NCBI RefSeq assembly: GCF_043555865.1
Contig: NZ_JBIGHY010000004.1
Span: 310,001 to 374,000, forward strand
DNA length: 64,000 nt
DNA from: Pelomonas dachongensis
Lineage (GTDB): Bacteria; Pseudomonadota; Gammaproteobacteria; Burkholderiales; Burkholderiaceae_C
Direction: 5' to 3'
Shown here: piece after piece, positions 50,140 to 60,362 of the stretch
Layout: each line of letters opens with the position of its first letter
How positions within the stretch are numbered: the stretch's first letter is position 1
Notes under the pieces: model-generated
The model's database searches: none
Seen by the model: only the letters and a program-made list of their open reading frames with translations
Told to the model about the DNA's origin: nothing
Program-made: the position numbers and the translations under genes

Positions 50140-51597
50140 CTAGCCTGGGAACTCCGCCAGCCCGAAACGCTGACGCTTTGGTTGCGACGCGCCAGCAGGG
50201 CGCACGAGGGGACCGATGGCGATCAGCGTGCCGAACAGCAGCGCGATCTCCAGGTGATAGACGACGCTGTAGGCCACCTGCGGCTCGGACATCGCCGTGC
50301 CCAGCCAGCCCTGGGCGGCCAGCGCCTCGAAGCCGTCACGCAGCGTGCCGCCCAGCGCCACCGCGATGCCGCCGGCACCGGCCTGCATGGCGCCCCAGGC
50401 GCCCATAGCGAGGCCCGCGCAGCCCTGGTTCTCCAGCCCCATCGCGACGACCAACGTGCTGACGGCGAACAACCCGCCGCCCAGACCGATGAGGAAGTTG
50501 CCGAAGCGGAACAGCCAGCCCGAATCCAGCGGCGCCGCGAAGATGATGGCCGAGAACGCGCAGATGCCTATCAGCAGGCCGATGGACGCCAGGCGGTACG
50601 CATCGAAGCCATGCTGCAGCAGCCGTGCAGCGATAGCGAAGGCGGTGAACGAGCCCAGAGCCAGGCCGGCGGTCAGCAGGCTGGTGGACGCGACCGAGAG
50701 CTTCAGGATCGCGCCGCCGTAGGGCTCCAGCACGATGTCCTGCATGTTGAACGCGGCGGTGCCCAGCGCCACGGCGACGAGGAAGCGGCGCGTGTGTGGC
50801 TGGGCCGAGAAGCGGCGCCAGACCTGGCGGAAGGGCTCCTGCGGCGCGGCATCGGGGTCGCGCCGGATGCTGCCGCGCGCCTCTTGCTTCCATAGCGCAA
50901 TCGTGTTGAACAGCATGGTGACCATGGCCGCGCCCTGCACCACGCCCACCAAGCGCGTCGCGGTGAAGTCCTGCAGCACCAGGCTGAACACCACGCTGGC
51001 CATCACCATGCCCAGCAGCAGCATCACGTACATCAGCGCGACGACCCGTGGCCGCGCGTCCGGCCTGGCCTGGTCGGTGGCCAGGGCCAGGCCGGCGGTC
51101 TGCGTCGTCTGCATGCCGGCGCCCACCATCAAGAAGGCGAGCGCTGCTGCCAGGTGGCCCATGACCACGCCGCCCGGCTGGGCGCTGGCCTCGGCACCCG
51201 GCTGCAGCAGGATCAGCGCGAACGGCATGATGGACAAGCCGCCGAACTGCAGCAGCGAGCCGAACCACAGGTAGGGCACACGCCGCCAGCCGAGCGCCGA
51301 CAGATGCGTGTCGGAGCGGTAGCCCACCATCGCACGGAAGGGCGCGGCCAGCAGCGGCAGCGCCACCATCAGCGCCACCAGCCAGGCCGACACGCCCAGC
51401 TCGACGATCATGACCCGGTTCAGCGTGCCCACCAGCAACGCATAGGCCATGCCCACCGACACCTGGAACAGCGCCAGGCGCAGCAGGCGCGACAGCGGCA
51501 GCTCGGTGCTGGCGACATCGGCAAACGGCAGGAACTCCAGGCTCAGTCGTGACCACTTCAGGGCCAGGCGTTGGTTGAGCTGGAGAACTGATTTCAT
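50140..51597 (-). CDS. lhaA: Light-harvesting 1 assembly protein (PucC family)
   Basis: This 485-residue, twelve-helix major-facilitator-type protein contains PucC/LhaA motifs: FLPFADVASTELPLSRLLRL at the N-terminus, GTLNRVMIVELGVSAWLVAL, and the loop YRSDTHLSALGWRRVPY. It is needed for LH1 assembly, possibly by delivering bacteriochlorophyll. The start overlaps the bchM stop by 4 bp. Confidence 0.95.
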   Translation of the reverse strand: MKSVLQLNQRLALKWSRLSLEFLPFADVASTELPLSRLLRLALFQVSVGMAYALLVGTLNRVMIVELGVSAWLVALMVALPLLAAPFRAMVGYRSDTHLSALGWRRVPYLWFGSLLQFGGLSIMPFALILLQPGAEASAQPGGVVMGHLAAALAFLMVGAGMQTTQTAGLALATDQARPDARPRVVALMYVMLLLGMVMASVVFSLVLQDFTATRLVGVVQGAAMVTMLFNTIALWKQEARGSIRRDPDAAPQEPFRQVWRRFSAQPHTRRFLVAVALGTAAFNMQDIVLEPYGGAILKLSVASTSLLTAGLALGSFTAFAIAARLLQHGFDAYRLASIGLLIGICAFSAIIFAAPLDSGWLFRFGNFLIGLGGGLFAVSTLVVAMGLENQGCAGLAMGAWGAMQAGAGGIAVALGGTLRDGFEALAAQGWLGTAMSEPQVAYSVVYHLEIALLFGTLIAIGPLVRPAGASQPKRQRFGLAEFPG

Positions 51598-52295
51598 GAC
51601 CGCACCAGCTCCATCGCCTGCGAGGTGTAGAAGCCGCTGGAGATGCGCTGGCTGCGGCGCGCACCCCAGGCCAGCAGCCGCGGATGGTCGTCCAGCCTGC
51701 GCTGCAGGTGGCGCTCGGCCACCGGCACGATGGAGGGTGAGCGGTTGCCGCGCGGGAAGAGCTTGCCCACAGCCTTGAACACTTCCAGCGCTGGGCTGCT
51801 GGGCGCAAACGTGAACAGCAGCGAGTGACGGGTGCGGGCGGCCAGGCCGGCGATGACTTCGACCGCGTCGCCCGGCTCGTAGTGGATCAGCGAGTCCATG
51901 CCCACCACGTGATCGAACTCGCCCAGCGCCGGGTCCAGCATGTCGCCCGCGCGGAAATCGATGCCGCCGCCGTTGCTGAAGACCGGCTGGCGCTGGCGGG
52001 CCAGGTCCACCAGCGTGGGAGAGAGATCGATGGCCAGCACGGTCGCACCGCGGCAGGCGGCCTCCACGGCCAGCGCGCCGGTGCCGCAGCCAGCGTCCAG
52101 CACGCGCTGTCCGCGCAGGTCCTCGGGCAGCCAGGACAGCAGCGTGCCCCGCATGCGGTCACGGCCGGCGCGCACGGTGGCACGCACGCGGCCCACCGGT
52201 GCGTCGGAGGTCAGGCGGGCCCAGGCGTCGGCAGCCGTTCGATCGAAGTAGGTCTCGATCTCGGCGCGACGGGCGGTGTAGGCAGAGGTGTTCAT
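51594..52295 (-). CDS. bchM: Mg-protoporphyrin IX O-methyltransferase
   Basis: This 233-residue SAM-dependent enzyme methylates the C13 propionate of Mg-protoporphyrin IX. The SAM motif I is VLDAGCGTGALAVEAACRGA, followed by VLAIDLSPTLVDLARQR. YFDRTAADAWARLTSDAPVG at the N-terminus is typical. ATG 52295 overlaps the bchL stop by one base (TGATG). It acts after BchH and before AcsF. Confidence 0.97.
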   Translation of the reverse strand: MNTSAYTARRAEIETYFDRTAADAWARLTSDAPVGRVRATVRAGRDRMRGTLLSWLPEDLRGQRVLDAGCGTGALAVEAACRGATVLAIDLSPTLVDLARQRQPVFSNGGGIDFRAGDMLDPALGEFDHVVGMDSLIHYEPGDAVEVIAGLAARTRHSLLFTFAPSSPALEVFKAVGKLFPRGNRSPSIVPVAERHLQRRLDDHPRLLAWGARRSQRISSGFYTSQAMELVRS

Positions 52296-53206
52296 CAGTC
52301 GAAGCCCAGCAGGTCGAAGATGTCGCGGTCTTTCATCGGCACGCAGGTGTAGGGCTCGCCGCCCAGCCACAACGCGGCGGCCAGGCGGAGATACTCGGCC
52401 TGCACCTTCTCCAGTTCGGGCGAGGGCTCCATCTCAAACAGCGTGGACTTCTTCAGCCGGCTGCGGCGGATGACGTCCAGGTCCGGGAAGTGGGCCGCCA
52501 GCTTCAGGCCGATCTTGTCGTTGTACTTGTCGATCTGGTCAGTCGCCGCGCTGCGGTTGGCGATGACGCCGCCCAGCCGAACCTTGTAGTTCTTGGCCTT
52601 GGCGCCGATGGCCTGCACGATGCGGTTCATCGCGAAGATGGAGTCGAAGTCGTTGGCCGTGACGATGAGCGCTCGGTCGGCGTGCTGCAGCGGCGCGGCA
52701 AAGCCGCCGCAGACCACGTCGCCCAGCACGTCAAAGATCACCACGTCGGTGTCTTCCAGCAGGTGGTGCTCCTTGAGCAGCTTGACCGTCTGGCCCACGA
52801 CGTAGCCGCCGCAGCCGGTGCCGGCGGGCGGGCCGCCGGCTTCCACGCACATCACGCCGTTGTAGCCCTCGAAGACGAAGTCCTCGACGCGCAGTTCCTC
52901 GGAGTGGAAGTTCACCGTCTCCAGCACGTCGATGACGGTGGGCAGCATCTTCTTGGTCAGCGTGAAAGTGGAGTCATGCTTGGGGTCGCAGCCGATCTGC
53001 AGCACTCGCTTGCCGAGCTTTGAGAAGGCAGCGGAGAGGTTGCTGGACGTGGTGCTCTTGCCGATGCCGCCCTTGCCGTAGATGGCAAAGCACTTGGCCG
53101 TGCCGATCTGCACGGTGGGGTCCATCTGAACCTGCACGCTGCCGGCGCCATCGGGCTGTCGGCGGTTTCCGATCTCTTGGATCGGGACTTCGGTGACCAT
53201 GTTCAT
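52295..53206 (-). CDS. bchL: Dark-operative protochlorophyllide reductase iron protein, ATP-binding subunit
   Basis: This 303-residue NifH-like dimer subunit has a P-loop IYGKGGIGKSTTSSNLS (about residues 42-58). The Fe4S4 cysteines lie in PAGTGCGGYVV and GDVVCGGFAAP, with switch aspartates in VIFDVLGD and CDPKHDST. It hands electrons to BchN-BchB during ATP hydrolysis. It is oxygen-sensitive in vitro. Its start overlaps the bchH stop (ATGA). Confidence 0.98.
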   Translation of the reverse strand: MNMVTEVPIQEIGNRRQPDGAGSVQVQMDPTVQIGTAKCFAIYGKGGIGKSTTSSNLSAAFSKLGKRVLQIGCDPKHDSTFTLTKKMLPTVIDVLETVNFHSEELRVEDFVFEGYNGVMCVEAGGPPAGTGCGGYVVGQTVKLLKEHHLLEDTDVVIFDVLGDVVCGGFAAPLQHADRALIVTANDFDSIFAMNRIVQAIGAKAKNYKVRLGGVIANRSAATDQIDKYNDKIGLKLAAHFPDLDVIRRSRLKKSTLFEMEPSPELEKVQAEYLRLAAALWLGGEPYTCVPMKDRDIFDLLGFD

Positions 53207-56200
53207 GCGGCGGCCTTTTCTTTCATCGGCATCACGCCTTCGAGGCGGTCTTCCAGTTCGTCGCCGGCCTGGCGCAGGGCTTGCAGCGTGTCGGCGTCCG
53301 GCTGCCAGTAGTCGCGCTCAAACGCTTCCAGCAGCCGGTTGGCGACCCGCGCAGAGGCGGTGGGATTGAGTTGGGCCAGACGCTCGCGCATGGCGGGGTC
53401 CAGCATGAAGGTGGCGCTGAGCTGCTCGTAGACCCAGGGCGCAACCTGGCCCGTGGTGGCGGACCAGCCCATCGTGTTGGTCACGTGCACCTCGATCTGG
53501 CGCACGCCCTCGTAGCCGTGCTTCAACATGCCCTCGTACCACTTGGGGTTGAGCATGCGGGTGCGCGTCTCCAGCGCGACCTGCTCGCCCAGCGTGCGCA
53601 CGGCGCCGCCGCCGAAGCTGTCGCGGGTCTGGTCGCCGATGTAGACCGGGGCCATCTGCGCATCCGTGCCGTCCTTGCGCACCTTGGCCCGCTTGATCGC
53701 ACGGCTGACGCCGCCCAGCGTGTCGAAATAGGTGTCCACCGTCGTGATGCCCAACTCCACCGAGTCCAGGTTCTGGTAGGCCAGCTGAACGTCGGCCAGC
53801 ACGCTCTGCAGCAGCTTGGCTTGCTGGATGGGCCGGCCGGCGCGGCCGTAGGCAAAGCCCTTGCGGCGGCTGTAGGTCTCGGCCAGCTCGTCACCGTCCT
53901 CCCAGCGGCTGTTGTCGATGAGGCTGTTGATGTTGGCGCCGTAAGCCCCCTCGGCATTGCCGAAGACGCGCAGCGAGGCCGTCTCCAGGTCGCCGCCGTT
54001 GGCGGCCTGGTAGGCCAGCGCATGCAGGCGGATGAAGTTCTGCTCCAGCGGCTCGTCGGCCTGCGCGGCCAGGAAGGCGGCCTCGGCCAGCAGCTTGATC
54101 TGCAGCGGCAGCAGGTCCCGGAAGATGCCCGACAGCGTGATGACCACGTCGATGCGGGGCCGGCCCAGGTCGGCCAGCGATATCAGCTCGGCGCCGGCCA
54201 GGCGGCCGTAGCTGTCGAAGCGTGGCCGTGCGCCCATGAGCGCCAGCGCCTGGGCGATAGGGCCACCCTCGCTCTTCAGGTTGTCGGTGCCCCACAGCAC
54301 CATGGCGATGGACTCGGGCAGCGGATGGCCGGCGCCCATGTGCTTGTCCAGCAGGCGCTGCGCCTGGTCGAAGCCGTCCTTCACCGCGTAGGCGCTGGGA
54401 ATGCGGAAGGGGTCGAAGCCGTGCAGGTTGCGGCCCGTGGGCAGCACGGCGGGCGTGCGCAGCAGGTCGCCGCCCGGGGCGGGGCGCAGGAAACGGCCGT
54501 CCAGCGCGCGCAGGATGCCGTCGATCTCGCGGTCCTCGGACAGCAGCTCGTCCATGTCGCTGAGCTGCTGCAGCAGGGCCAGGTCTTGCAGGTCGGCGCC
54601 CGACGTGGGCATGCCATCGGCCACCAGCGCCTCGATGGCGGCGCGCTCGGGCCGCACGCCGTGGGAGGCCTCGGCGCAGGACATCAGCAAGTCCACCCGC
54701 TCGGCGGCGCTAGGCGCCTGGCCCACCACATGCAGGCCGTAGGGAATCAGCGTGTATTCGAGTTCCAGCACGGCCGCGCTGAGCTTGGCGATGCGCGTTT
54801 CGGCGTCTGCGCCCCACAGCGGTTCGGCGGCGGCGAGTTCGAACTCGGCTGCCTGGGCCTGGATCATCAAGCTCAACGCGTCGCGCTCGGCATGTGCCTC
54901 CGGCTCCAGGCTGCGGTAGCGCGCCAGCGTCTCCTTCAGCTCGACCAGGCCCTTGTACAGCCCGGCCTCGGCGACCGGCGGCGTGAGGTAGCTGATCAGC
55001 GTGGCGGCGGCACGGCGCTTTGCGATGCTGCCCTCCGACGGGTTGTTGGATGCGTAGAGATACAGGTTGGGCAGGTCGCTGATGAGACGGTCCGGCCAGC
55101 AGCGGGCCGACATGCCCGCCTGCTTGCCGGGCATGAACTCCAGCGCGCCATGGGTGCCGAAATGCAGCACCGCGTGGGCAGCAAAGTCCTCGCGCAGCCA
55201 GCGGTAGAACGCCGAGAAGGCATGCGTGGGGGCGTGACCCTGCTCGAACAGCAGGCGCATCGGATCGCCCTCGTGACCGAAGGCGGGCTGGATGCCCACA
55301 AACACGTTGCCGAAGCGCTCGCCCAGCACAAAGAGGTGGCTGCCGTCGCTCTGCTGCTTGCCGGGCGACGGGCCCCATTGCGCCTCGATCTCCTTCAGGT
55401 ACTTCTCGCGCCGCAGGTGCTCGTTGGCCGGGATGCGGTGGTGCACATTGGCCATCGCGCCGTAGCGCGAGGCGTTGCCGGTGATGAGGCTTTCGCGCAG
55501 CGCGTCGACCGAGGCCGGCATGTCCACCGTGTAGCCCTCGCGCTGCATCGCGGCCAGCGTGTTGAACAGCGACTCGAACACCGACAGGAAGGCGGCCGTG
55601 CCGGTGGCGCCGGCGTTGGGCGGGAAGTTGAAGATGACGGCCGCCACACGACGCTCGGCGCGCTCGCTGCGACGCAGGTCCACCAGCTTGCCCACGCGCG
55701 CGGCCAGCGCGTCGGCACGCTCGATGCAGCTGTGCATGTCGTGCGCGTCGACCTCGTTGTCGAAGCGGCAGGCGTGGCTGCAGCCGGTGCAGGCAACGTG
55801 CGCGGCGTTGGCGCGGCCGCCGAACACCATCGCGCCGGTGGCGCCGTCCAACTCGGGGATGGCCACCATGATGGTGGACTCCACCGGCAGCAGGCCGCGT
55901 GGCGAGCCGCCCCACTGGTCCAGCGTCTGGAACTCGATGGGATGCACGGCGAGGTAGGGCACGTCCAGTGCGGCCAGCACGTCCTCTGCCGCCTTGGCGT
56001 CGTTGTAGGCCGGGCCGCCCACCAGGCTGAAGCCGGTCAGCGACACCAGTGCGTCGATGCGCGTGCGCCCGTCCGCGCCCTGGAAGAATGCGGCGATGGC
56101 CGGGCGCTGGTCCAGCCCCGTCGCGAACGCGGGGATCACGCGCAGGCCGCGCGCCTCCAGCGCGGTGATGACGCCGTTGTAGTGATCGGCATTGCCGGCC

Positions 56201-56988
56201 AGCACGTAGGAGCGCATGACCAGCAGGCCCACCGTGCCGCGCGTGCCGGTGGTGGCGACCTTGGGCAGCGCGTCCAGCGACGTGGCCATCAGGCCCACGG
56301 CGTTGGGGTGGCTCATGCGCGGGTGGTACAGGCCCACCTCGGGATAGTCGATGGGCTGCTGCGGCTTGGCGCTCAGGCGCATGGCCTTGCGCGGGCCGTC
56401 GGCATAGCGCTCCACCAGCAGGCGCACCATGTTGTCGATGTTGCCCTGGGAGCCCGCCAGCCAGTACTGCAGCGTGAGGAAGTAGGCTCGCACGTCCTGC
56501 GCCGTGCCGGGGATGAAGCGCAGGATCTTGGGCAGCATGCGCAGCGTCTTCATCTGCTGCGCGCCCGCTGTGCCTTGTCCCTTGCCCTTGTTGCCCTCGT
56601 CCTTGCCCGGCGGCTTGCCGCGCAGGCGCTTCAGGAAGGCCATTGCGCCCGTGGCGGGCGCGGACATGTCGAAGCGGCCCATGCGGGTCAGCTTGGTGAC
56701 CTCGGCGGCGGACATCGCGCAGACCATCGCATCGCAGTGCTCGCGGCGTGCCTGCAGGTCCGCCAGCACGGGCATGAAATGGTCTTCCAGAAAAAGCATC
56801 GACGCGATGACGATGTGCCCCTGGGCGATGTCGGCCTTGCAGCGGGCCAGCGCTGCGGGGTTCTCGTTCCACTCGGCGGCGGCATGCACGGTCAGGCGCA
56901 GACCGGGCAGGGCCTTGGACAGCGTCGCGTTGGCGCGCTCGGCGGCGCTGGCGAGGTGGCTGTCCATGGTCACGATGACCACGTTCAT
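53203..56988 (-). CDS. bchH: Magnesium chelatase, large (porphyrin-binding) subunit
   Basis: This 1261-residue protein binds protoporphyrin IX, into which Mg2+ is inserted with BchI and BchD, not present in this window. The N-terminal MNVVIVTMDSHLASAAERAN sets the start at ATG 56988. Family blocks include PKILRFIPGTAQDVRAYFLT, LQYWLAGSQGNIDNMVRLLV and HFGTHGALEFMPGKQAG, and a C-terminal CobN-like half. The lysine/glycine-rich linker at about residue 135-150 is also usual. It starts 10 bp after bchB. Confidence 0.98.
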   Translation of the reverse strand: MNVVIVTMDSHLASAAERANATLSKALPGLRLTVHAAAEWNENPAALARCKADIAQGHIVIASMLFLEDHFMPVLADLQARREHCDAMVCAMSAAEVTKLTRMGRFDMSAPATGAMAFLKRLRGKPPGKDEGNKGKGQGTAGAQQMKTLRMLPKILRFIPGTAQDVRAYFLTLQYWLAGSQGNIDNMVRLLVERYADGPRKAMRLSAKPQQPIDYPEVGLYHPRMSHPNAVGLMATSLDALPKVATTGTRGTVGLLVMRSYVLAGNADHYNGVITALEARGLRVIPAFATGLDQRPAIAAFFQGADGRTRIDALVSLTGFSLVGGPAYNDAKAAEDVLAALDVPYLAVHPIEFQTLDQWGGSPRGLLPVESTIMVAIPELDGATGAMVFGGRANAAHVACTGCSHACRFDNEVDAHDMHSCIERADALAARVGKLVDLRRSERAERRVAAVIFNFPPNAGATGTAAFLSVFESLFNTLAAMQREGYTVDMPASVDALRESLITGNASRYGAMANVHHRIPANEHLRREKYLKEIEAQWGPSPGKQQSDGSHLFVLGERFGNVFVGIQPAFGHEGDPMRLLFEQGHAPTHAFSAFYRWLREDFAAHAVLHFGTHGALEFMPGKQAGMSARCWPDRLISDLPNLYLYASNNPSEGSIAKRRAAATLISYLTPPVAEAGLYKGLVELKETLARYRSLEPEAHAERDALSLMIQAQAAEFELAAAEPLWGADAETRIAKLSAAVLELEYTLIPYGLHVVGQAPSAAERVDLLMSCAEASHGVRPERAAIEALVADGMPTSGADLQDLALLQQLSDMDELLSEDREIDGILRALDGRFLRPAPGGDLLRTPAVLPTGRNLHGFDPFRIPSAYAVKDGFDQAQRLLDKHMGAGHPLPESIAMVLWGTDNLKSEGGPIAQALALMGARPRFDSYGRLAGAELISLADLGRPRIDVVITLSGIFRDLLPLQIKLLAEAAFLAAQADEPLEQNFIRLHALAYQAANGGDLETASLRVFGNAEGAYGANINSLIDNSRWEDGDELAETYSRRKGFAYGRAGRPIQQAKLLQSVLADVQLAYQNLDSVELGITTVDTYFDTLGGVSRAIKRAKVRKDGTDAQMAPVYIGDQTRDSFGGGAVRTLGEQVALETRTRMLNPKWYEGMLKHGYEGVRQIEVHVTNTMGWSATTGQVAPWVYEQLSATFMLDPAMRERLAQLNPTASARVANRLLEAFERDYWQPDADTLQALRQAGDELEDRLEGVMPMKEKAAA

Positions 56989-56998
56989 CGCCGGCGCC

Positions 56999-58543
56999 CT
57001 AACGACTGAAATGGGCTTTGGCGTCATAGAGCGTCTCGATGGTGATGACCGGCACGCTCTTGCTGAGCGCATAGGCCTCCGTGTTGCGGCGGGCCTTGCC
57101 GCGCACGAAGAAGGGGATCTTGCGCAACTCCTTCTCGGCGTCGGGTGACCATTCGGCCGGGGCTGAAGGCGTGGTCGGCACTTCTATCAGCGCAGGCGGC
57201 GCAGGGGCCTGTGTGGCCGGGCCTCCGAGATGCGACGGCGCTGCATCCTCGTGGAACTCGAAGTCACCGCGGAACATCCCGATCAGGTGCTCCTCCAGGC
57301 CCATCATCAGTGGATGGACCCAGGTGTCGAACAGCACGTTGGCGCCCTCGTAACCCATCTGCGGCGAGTACCGCGCGGGGAAGTCCTGCACGTGCACCGG
57401 CGCTGAGATGACCGCGCAGGGCAGGCCCAGCCGCTTGGCGATGTGACGCTCCATCTGCGTGCCCAGCACCAGCTCTGGGCCGGCGGCGCAGATGGCGGCC
57501 TCCACCTCCAGGTAGTCGTCGCTGATCAGCGGCTCGACGCCGTAGATCGCCGCGGCCTCGCGGACGTCGCGGGCGAACTCTCGGCTGTAGGTGCCCAGCC
57601 CCACGACCTTGAAGCCGAACTCGTGGGCGGCCACGCGGGCAGCGGCAATGGCGTGCGTCGCGTCACCGAAGACGAAGACGCGTTTGCCGGTCAGGTAGTT
57701 GGAGTCCACGGACTTGGCGTACCAGGGCGAGCGGGATTGGGCGGCCGCGGCTGCAACGTCGGGGTCGATGCCGGCAAGGGCGGCGACTTCGCGGATGAAC
57801 TCGCGTGTGGCCGTGGCGCCGATGGGGATGGTCCTGGTGGCGGTCAAGCCGAAGTTGCGTGTCATCCAGCTCGCGGCGGTTTGAGCGACCTCGGGGTAGA
57901 GCACGACGTTGAAGTCAGCATCGGCCAGCCGGGCGATGTCGGCGGGGGAGGCATCCAGCGGCGCGGTCACGTTGACGGTCACGCCGATGAGTGCCAGCAG
58001 CTGGCGGATCTCGCGCACGTCGTCCCGGTGCCGAAAGCCCAGCGCTGTCGGGCCCAGGATGTTGCAGCGCGGTTGGTTGCCCTTCACGCGAGGTTGCGTG
58101 GGCTTCACGGCCAGGTGCCGCACCAGCTGGTAGAAGGTCTCGGCGGCGCCCCAGTTTTCCTTCTTCTGGTAGGCCGGCAGCTCCAGAGGAATGACCGGCA
58201 CCGGCAGGGCCAGCGCCTGCGTCAGGCCGCCCGGGTCGTCCTGGATCAGCTCGGCCGTGCAGGAGGCGCCCACCAGCAGGGCCTGCGGCTTGAAGCGCTC
58301 GTAGGCGTCGCGGGCGGCGTCCTTGAACAGCTGGGCCGTGTCGCCGCCCAGGTCGCGGGCCTGGAAGGTGGTGTAGGTGACCGGTGGGCGCTTGTTGGCG
58401 CGCTCGATCATCGTGAACAGCAGGTCGGCGTAGGTGTCGCCCTGCGGCGCGTGCAGCACGTAGTGAACGTCACGCATGGCCGTGGCGATGCGCATCGCGC
58501 CGACGTGGGGCGGGCCTTCGTAGGTCCAGAGCGTGAGCTGCAT
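56999..58543 (-). CDS. bchB: Light-independent protochlorophyllide reductase subunit B
   Basis: This 514-residue subunit pairs with BchN as the nitrogenase-like catalytic component. The start MQLTLWTYEGPPHVGAMRIA is typical, and Asp36 (in HAPQGDTYADL) is the known fourth ligand of the NB cluster. The C-terminal segment has PFFVRGKARRNTEAYA. It follows bchN after a single base. The reaction reduces ring D of protochlorophyllide in the dark. Confidence 0.98.
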   Translation of the reverse strand: MQLTLWTYEGPPHVGAMRIATAMRDVHYVLHAPQGDTYADLLFTMIERANKRPPVTYTTFQARDLGGDTAQLFKDAARDAYERFKPQALLVGASCTAELIQDDPGGLTQALALPVPVIPLELPAYQKKENWGAAETFYQLVRHLAVKPTQPRVKGNQPRCNILGPTALGFRHRDDVREIRQLLALIGVTVNVTAPLDASPADIARLADADFNVVLYPEVAQTAASWMTRNFGLTATRTIPIGATATREFIREVAALAGIDPDVAAAAAQSRSPWYAKSVDSNYLTGKRVFVFGDATHAIAAARVAAHEFGFKVVGLGTYSREFARDVREAAAIYGVEPLISDDYLEVEAAICAAGPELVLGTQMERHIAKRLGLPCAVISAPVHVQDFPARYSPQMGYEGANVLFDTWVHPLMMGLEEHLIGMFRGDFEFHEDAAPSHLGGPATQAPAPPALIEVPTTPSAPAEWSPDAEKELRKIPFFVRGKARRNTEAYALSKSVPVITIETLYDAKAHFSR

Positions 58544-58544
58544 G

Positions 58545-59828
58545 TCAGGCCGCCAGCAGCGTTCGCCGCGTGAGGGGGCGGGTGAACAAACCCGCCAGAT
58601 CGCCGGCCTGCTCAAAGCCCTGGATGGGCGTGAACACCAGCTCGATGGACCACTTGGTCGTGAAGCCCTCGGCCTCCAGCGGATTCGCCAGGCCCAGGCC
58701 GCAGACGACCATGTCGGGCGCGGCGGCGCGGCACCGGTCCAGCTGCTTTTCCACGTCCTGGCCTTCCGAGAGCTGCGTGCCGGCCGGCAGCCAGGCCAGC
58801 TCCTCGGCCAGGTGCTGGCGGTGCAGATAAGGCGAGCCGACTTCGGTCAGCTGCATGCCCAGCTCGCGCGCCAGAAAGCGCGCCAGCGGCACTTCCAACT
58901 GCGAATCGGGGAAGAAGAAGATGCTTTTCCCCGCCAGCGACACGCGGTGTGCGGCCAGCGCAGCTTCAGCGCGCTGGCGGGCGGGGGCGATGGCTTGCTC
59001 GACCACCTCAGCGGGCACGCCCATCGCGGCGCCGGCGGCCTGCATCCAGGCGGCGCTGCCTTCGGCGCCAAGCGGGAAGGGTGCCGCCACTCGCGTGGCG
59101 CCACGCGACTCCAGCGCCTTGGCGGTGTCGCCGAGGAAAGGCTGGGCCAGCAGGAAGCGCGTCTGCGGGCCGACGGCGGGCAGGGCGGTGGAACTGCGCG
59201 ACGGGAAGAAGGCGAAGCGCTGGCCGCCCATCGCGGTGAACAGGCGGCTGAACTGGTCCTCCACCACATCGGCCAGCGCGCCGACGATCAGCAGCTCGGG
59301 CTCCAGCCGCTGCGTGGAGATGGGCAGCACGGGCACCAGCGCCGCCAGGCAGGCGTCCTCGCCTTGGGTGAAGGTGGTCTCGATGCCGCTGCCCGAGTAG
59401 TTCAGCACTCGCACCTGCGGCATGAATTCCTGGCTGAGCCGGGCGGCGGCGCGCGACAGGTCCAGCTTGATGACTTCTGACGGGCAGGAGCCGACCAAGA
59501 AGAGCAGACGGATGTCCGGCCGGCGCTCCAGCAGGCGCTTGACCACCCGGTCCAGCTCGTCCTGCGCATCGGCCAGGCCCGCCAGGTCGCGCTCGTCGAG
59601 GATGGCGGTCGCGAAACGCGGTTCGGCAAAAATCATCACGCCGGCCGCCGACTGGATCAGGTGGGCGCAGGTGCGCGAGCCCACCACCAGGAAGAAGGCG
59701 TCCTGCATCTTGCGGTGCAGCCAGATGATGCCGGTCAGGCCGCAGAAGACCTCACGCTGGCCGCGCTCCATCAGGACCGGGGCGTCCGTGCAGCCGCCGG
59801 CTTGCTGGATGGGAATCACCGCGTTCAT
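58545..59828 (-). CDS. bchN: Light-independent protochlorophyllide reductase subunit N
   Basis: This 427-residue subunit carries three NB-cluster cysteines at positions 29, 54 and 115 (EVFCGLTG; SRTCAHL; GSCPSE), which correspond to Rhodobacter BchN C26/C51/C112 shifted by three. ATG 59828 overlaps the bchF stop by 4 bp. With BchB and BchL it forms the dark-operative reductase. Confidence 0.98.
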   Translation of the reverse strand: MNAVIPIQQAGGCTDAPVLMERGQREVFCGLTGIIWLHRKMQDAFFLVVGSRTCAHLIQSAAGVMIFAEPRFATAILDERDLAGLADAQDELDRVVKRLLERRPDIRLLFLVGSCPSEVIKLDLSRAAARLSQEFMPQVRVLNYSGSGIETTFTQGEDACLAALVPVLPISTQRLEPELLIVGALADVVEDQFSRLFTAMGGQRFAFFPSRSSTALPAVGPQTRFLLAQPFLGDTAKALESRGATRVAAPFPLGAEGSAAWMQAAGAAMGVPAEVVEQAIAPARQRAEAALAAHRVSLAGKSIFFFPDSQLEVPLARFLARELGMQLTEVGSPYLHRQHLAEELAWLPAGTQLSEGQDVEKQLDRCRAAAPDMVVCGLGLANPLEAEGFTTKWSIELVFTPIQGFEQAGDLAGLFTRPLTRRTLLAA

Positions 59829-60355
59829 GCTGCTGCTCCCGCTGTCACGCTGGCCGCATGGTCCAGCCGCGCCATGCGCAACTTCCAGATGAACTGCGCC
59901 GCGTTGATGCAGTAGGTCGCGTAGGCCGCCAGCGCCAGCCACATCTGCTGCGGTGTGCTGAGCCAACCGGTGAACCAGGCCACCACATACGCCGTGTGCA
60001 AGGCCAGCACCGCCATGCTGAACATGTCTTCCCAGTAGAAGGCGGGGGCGAACAGCCAGCGGCCGAAGACCACCTTCTCCCAGATGCAGCCGGTCACCAT
60101 GATGGTGTACAGCGTCAGTGTCTTGACCAGCACCGACAGCGCCGCCGCCTGCTCGCCCGTTCCGGTCGCCAGGAAACGCAGCACCAGGGCCAGGCTGACG
60201 AGGAACACCACAAACTGCACGGGGGCCAGCACGCCCTGGATCAGGGTCCAGATGCTGGCGTCCCGGCGGGCGCGTTGTTGCGCTGTGTAGAGAGGCGGGC
60301 GAACGGGGCGCAAGCCCGGCCTCGGGGTGGCGGACGAGGCGGTGGGGTTCGACAT
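59825..60355 (-). CDS. bchF: 3-vinyl bacteriochlorophyllide hydratase
   Basis: This 176-residue membrane protein hydrates the 3-vinyl group on the way to bacteriochlorophyll a. Its signature is PPLYTAQQRARRDASIWTLI, followed by four hydrophobic segments. It is the first gene of the superoperon. There is no Shine-Dalgarno sequence before ATG 60355, and the predicted -10 box ends only 7 nt upstream. Confidence 0.96.
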   Translation of the reverse strand: MSNPTASSATPRPGLRPVRPPLYTAQQRARRDASIWTLIQGVLAPVQFVVFLVSLALVLRFLATGTGEQAAALSVLVKTLTLYTIMVTGCIWEKVVFGRWLFAPAFYWEDMFSMAVLALHTAYVVAWFTGWLSTPQQMWLALAAYATYCINAAQFIWKLRMARLDHAASVTAGAAA

Positions 60356-60362
60356 GGGGGCG

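Noticed and set aside
53281..57009. Plus-strand open frame of more than 1200 codons opposite bchH
   Set aside because: bchH is unmistakable on the minus strand; the opposite frame is a GC-bias artefact.
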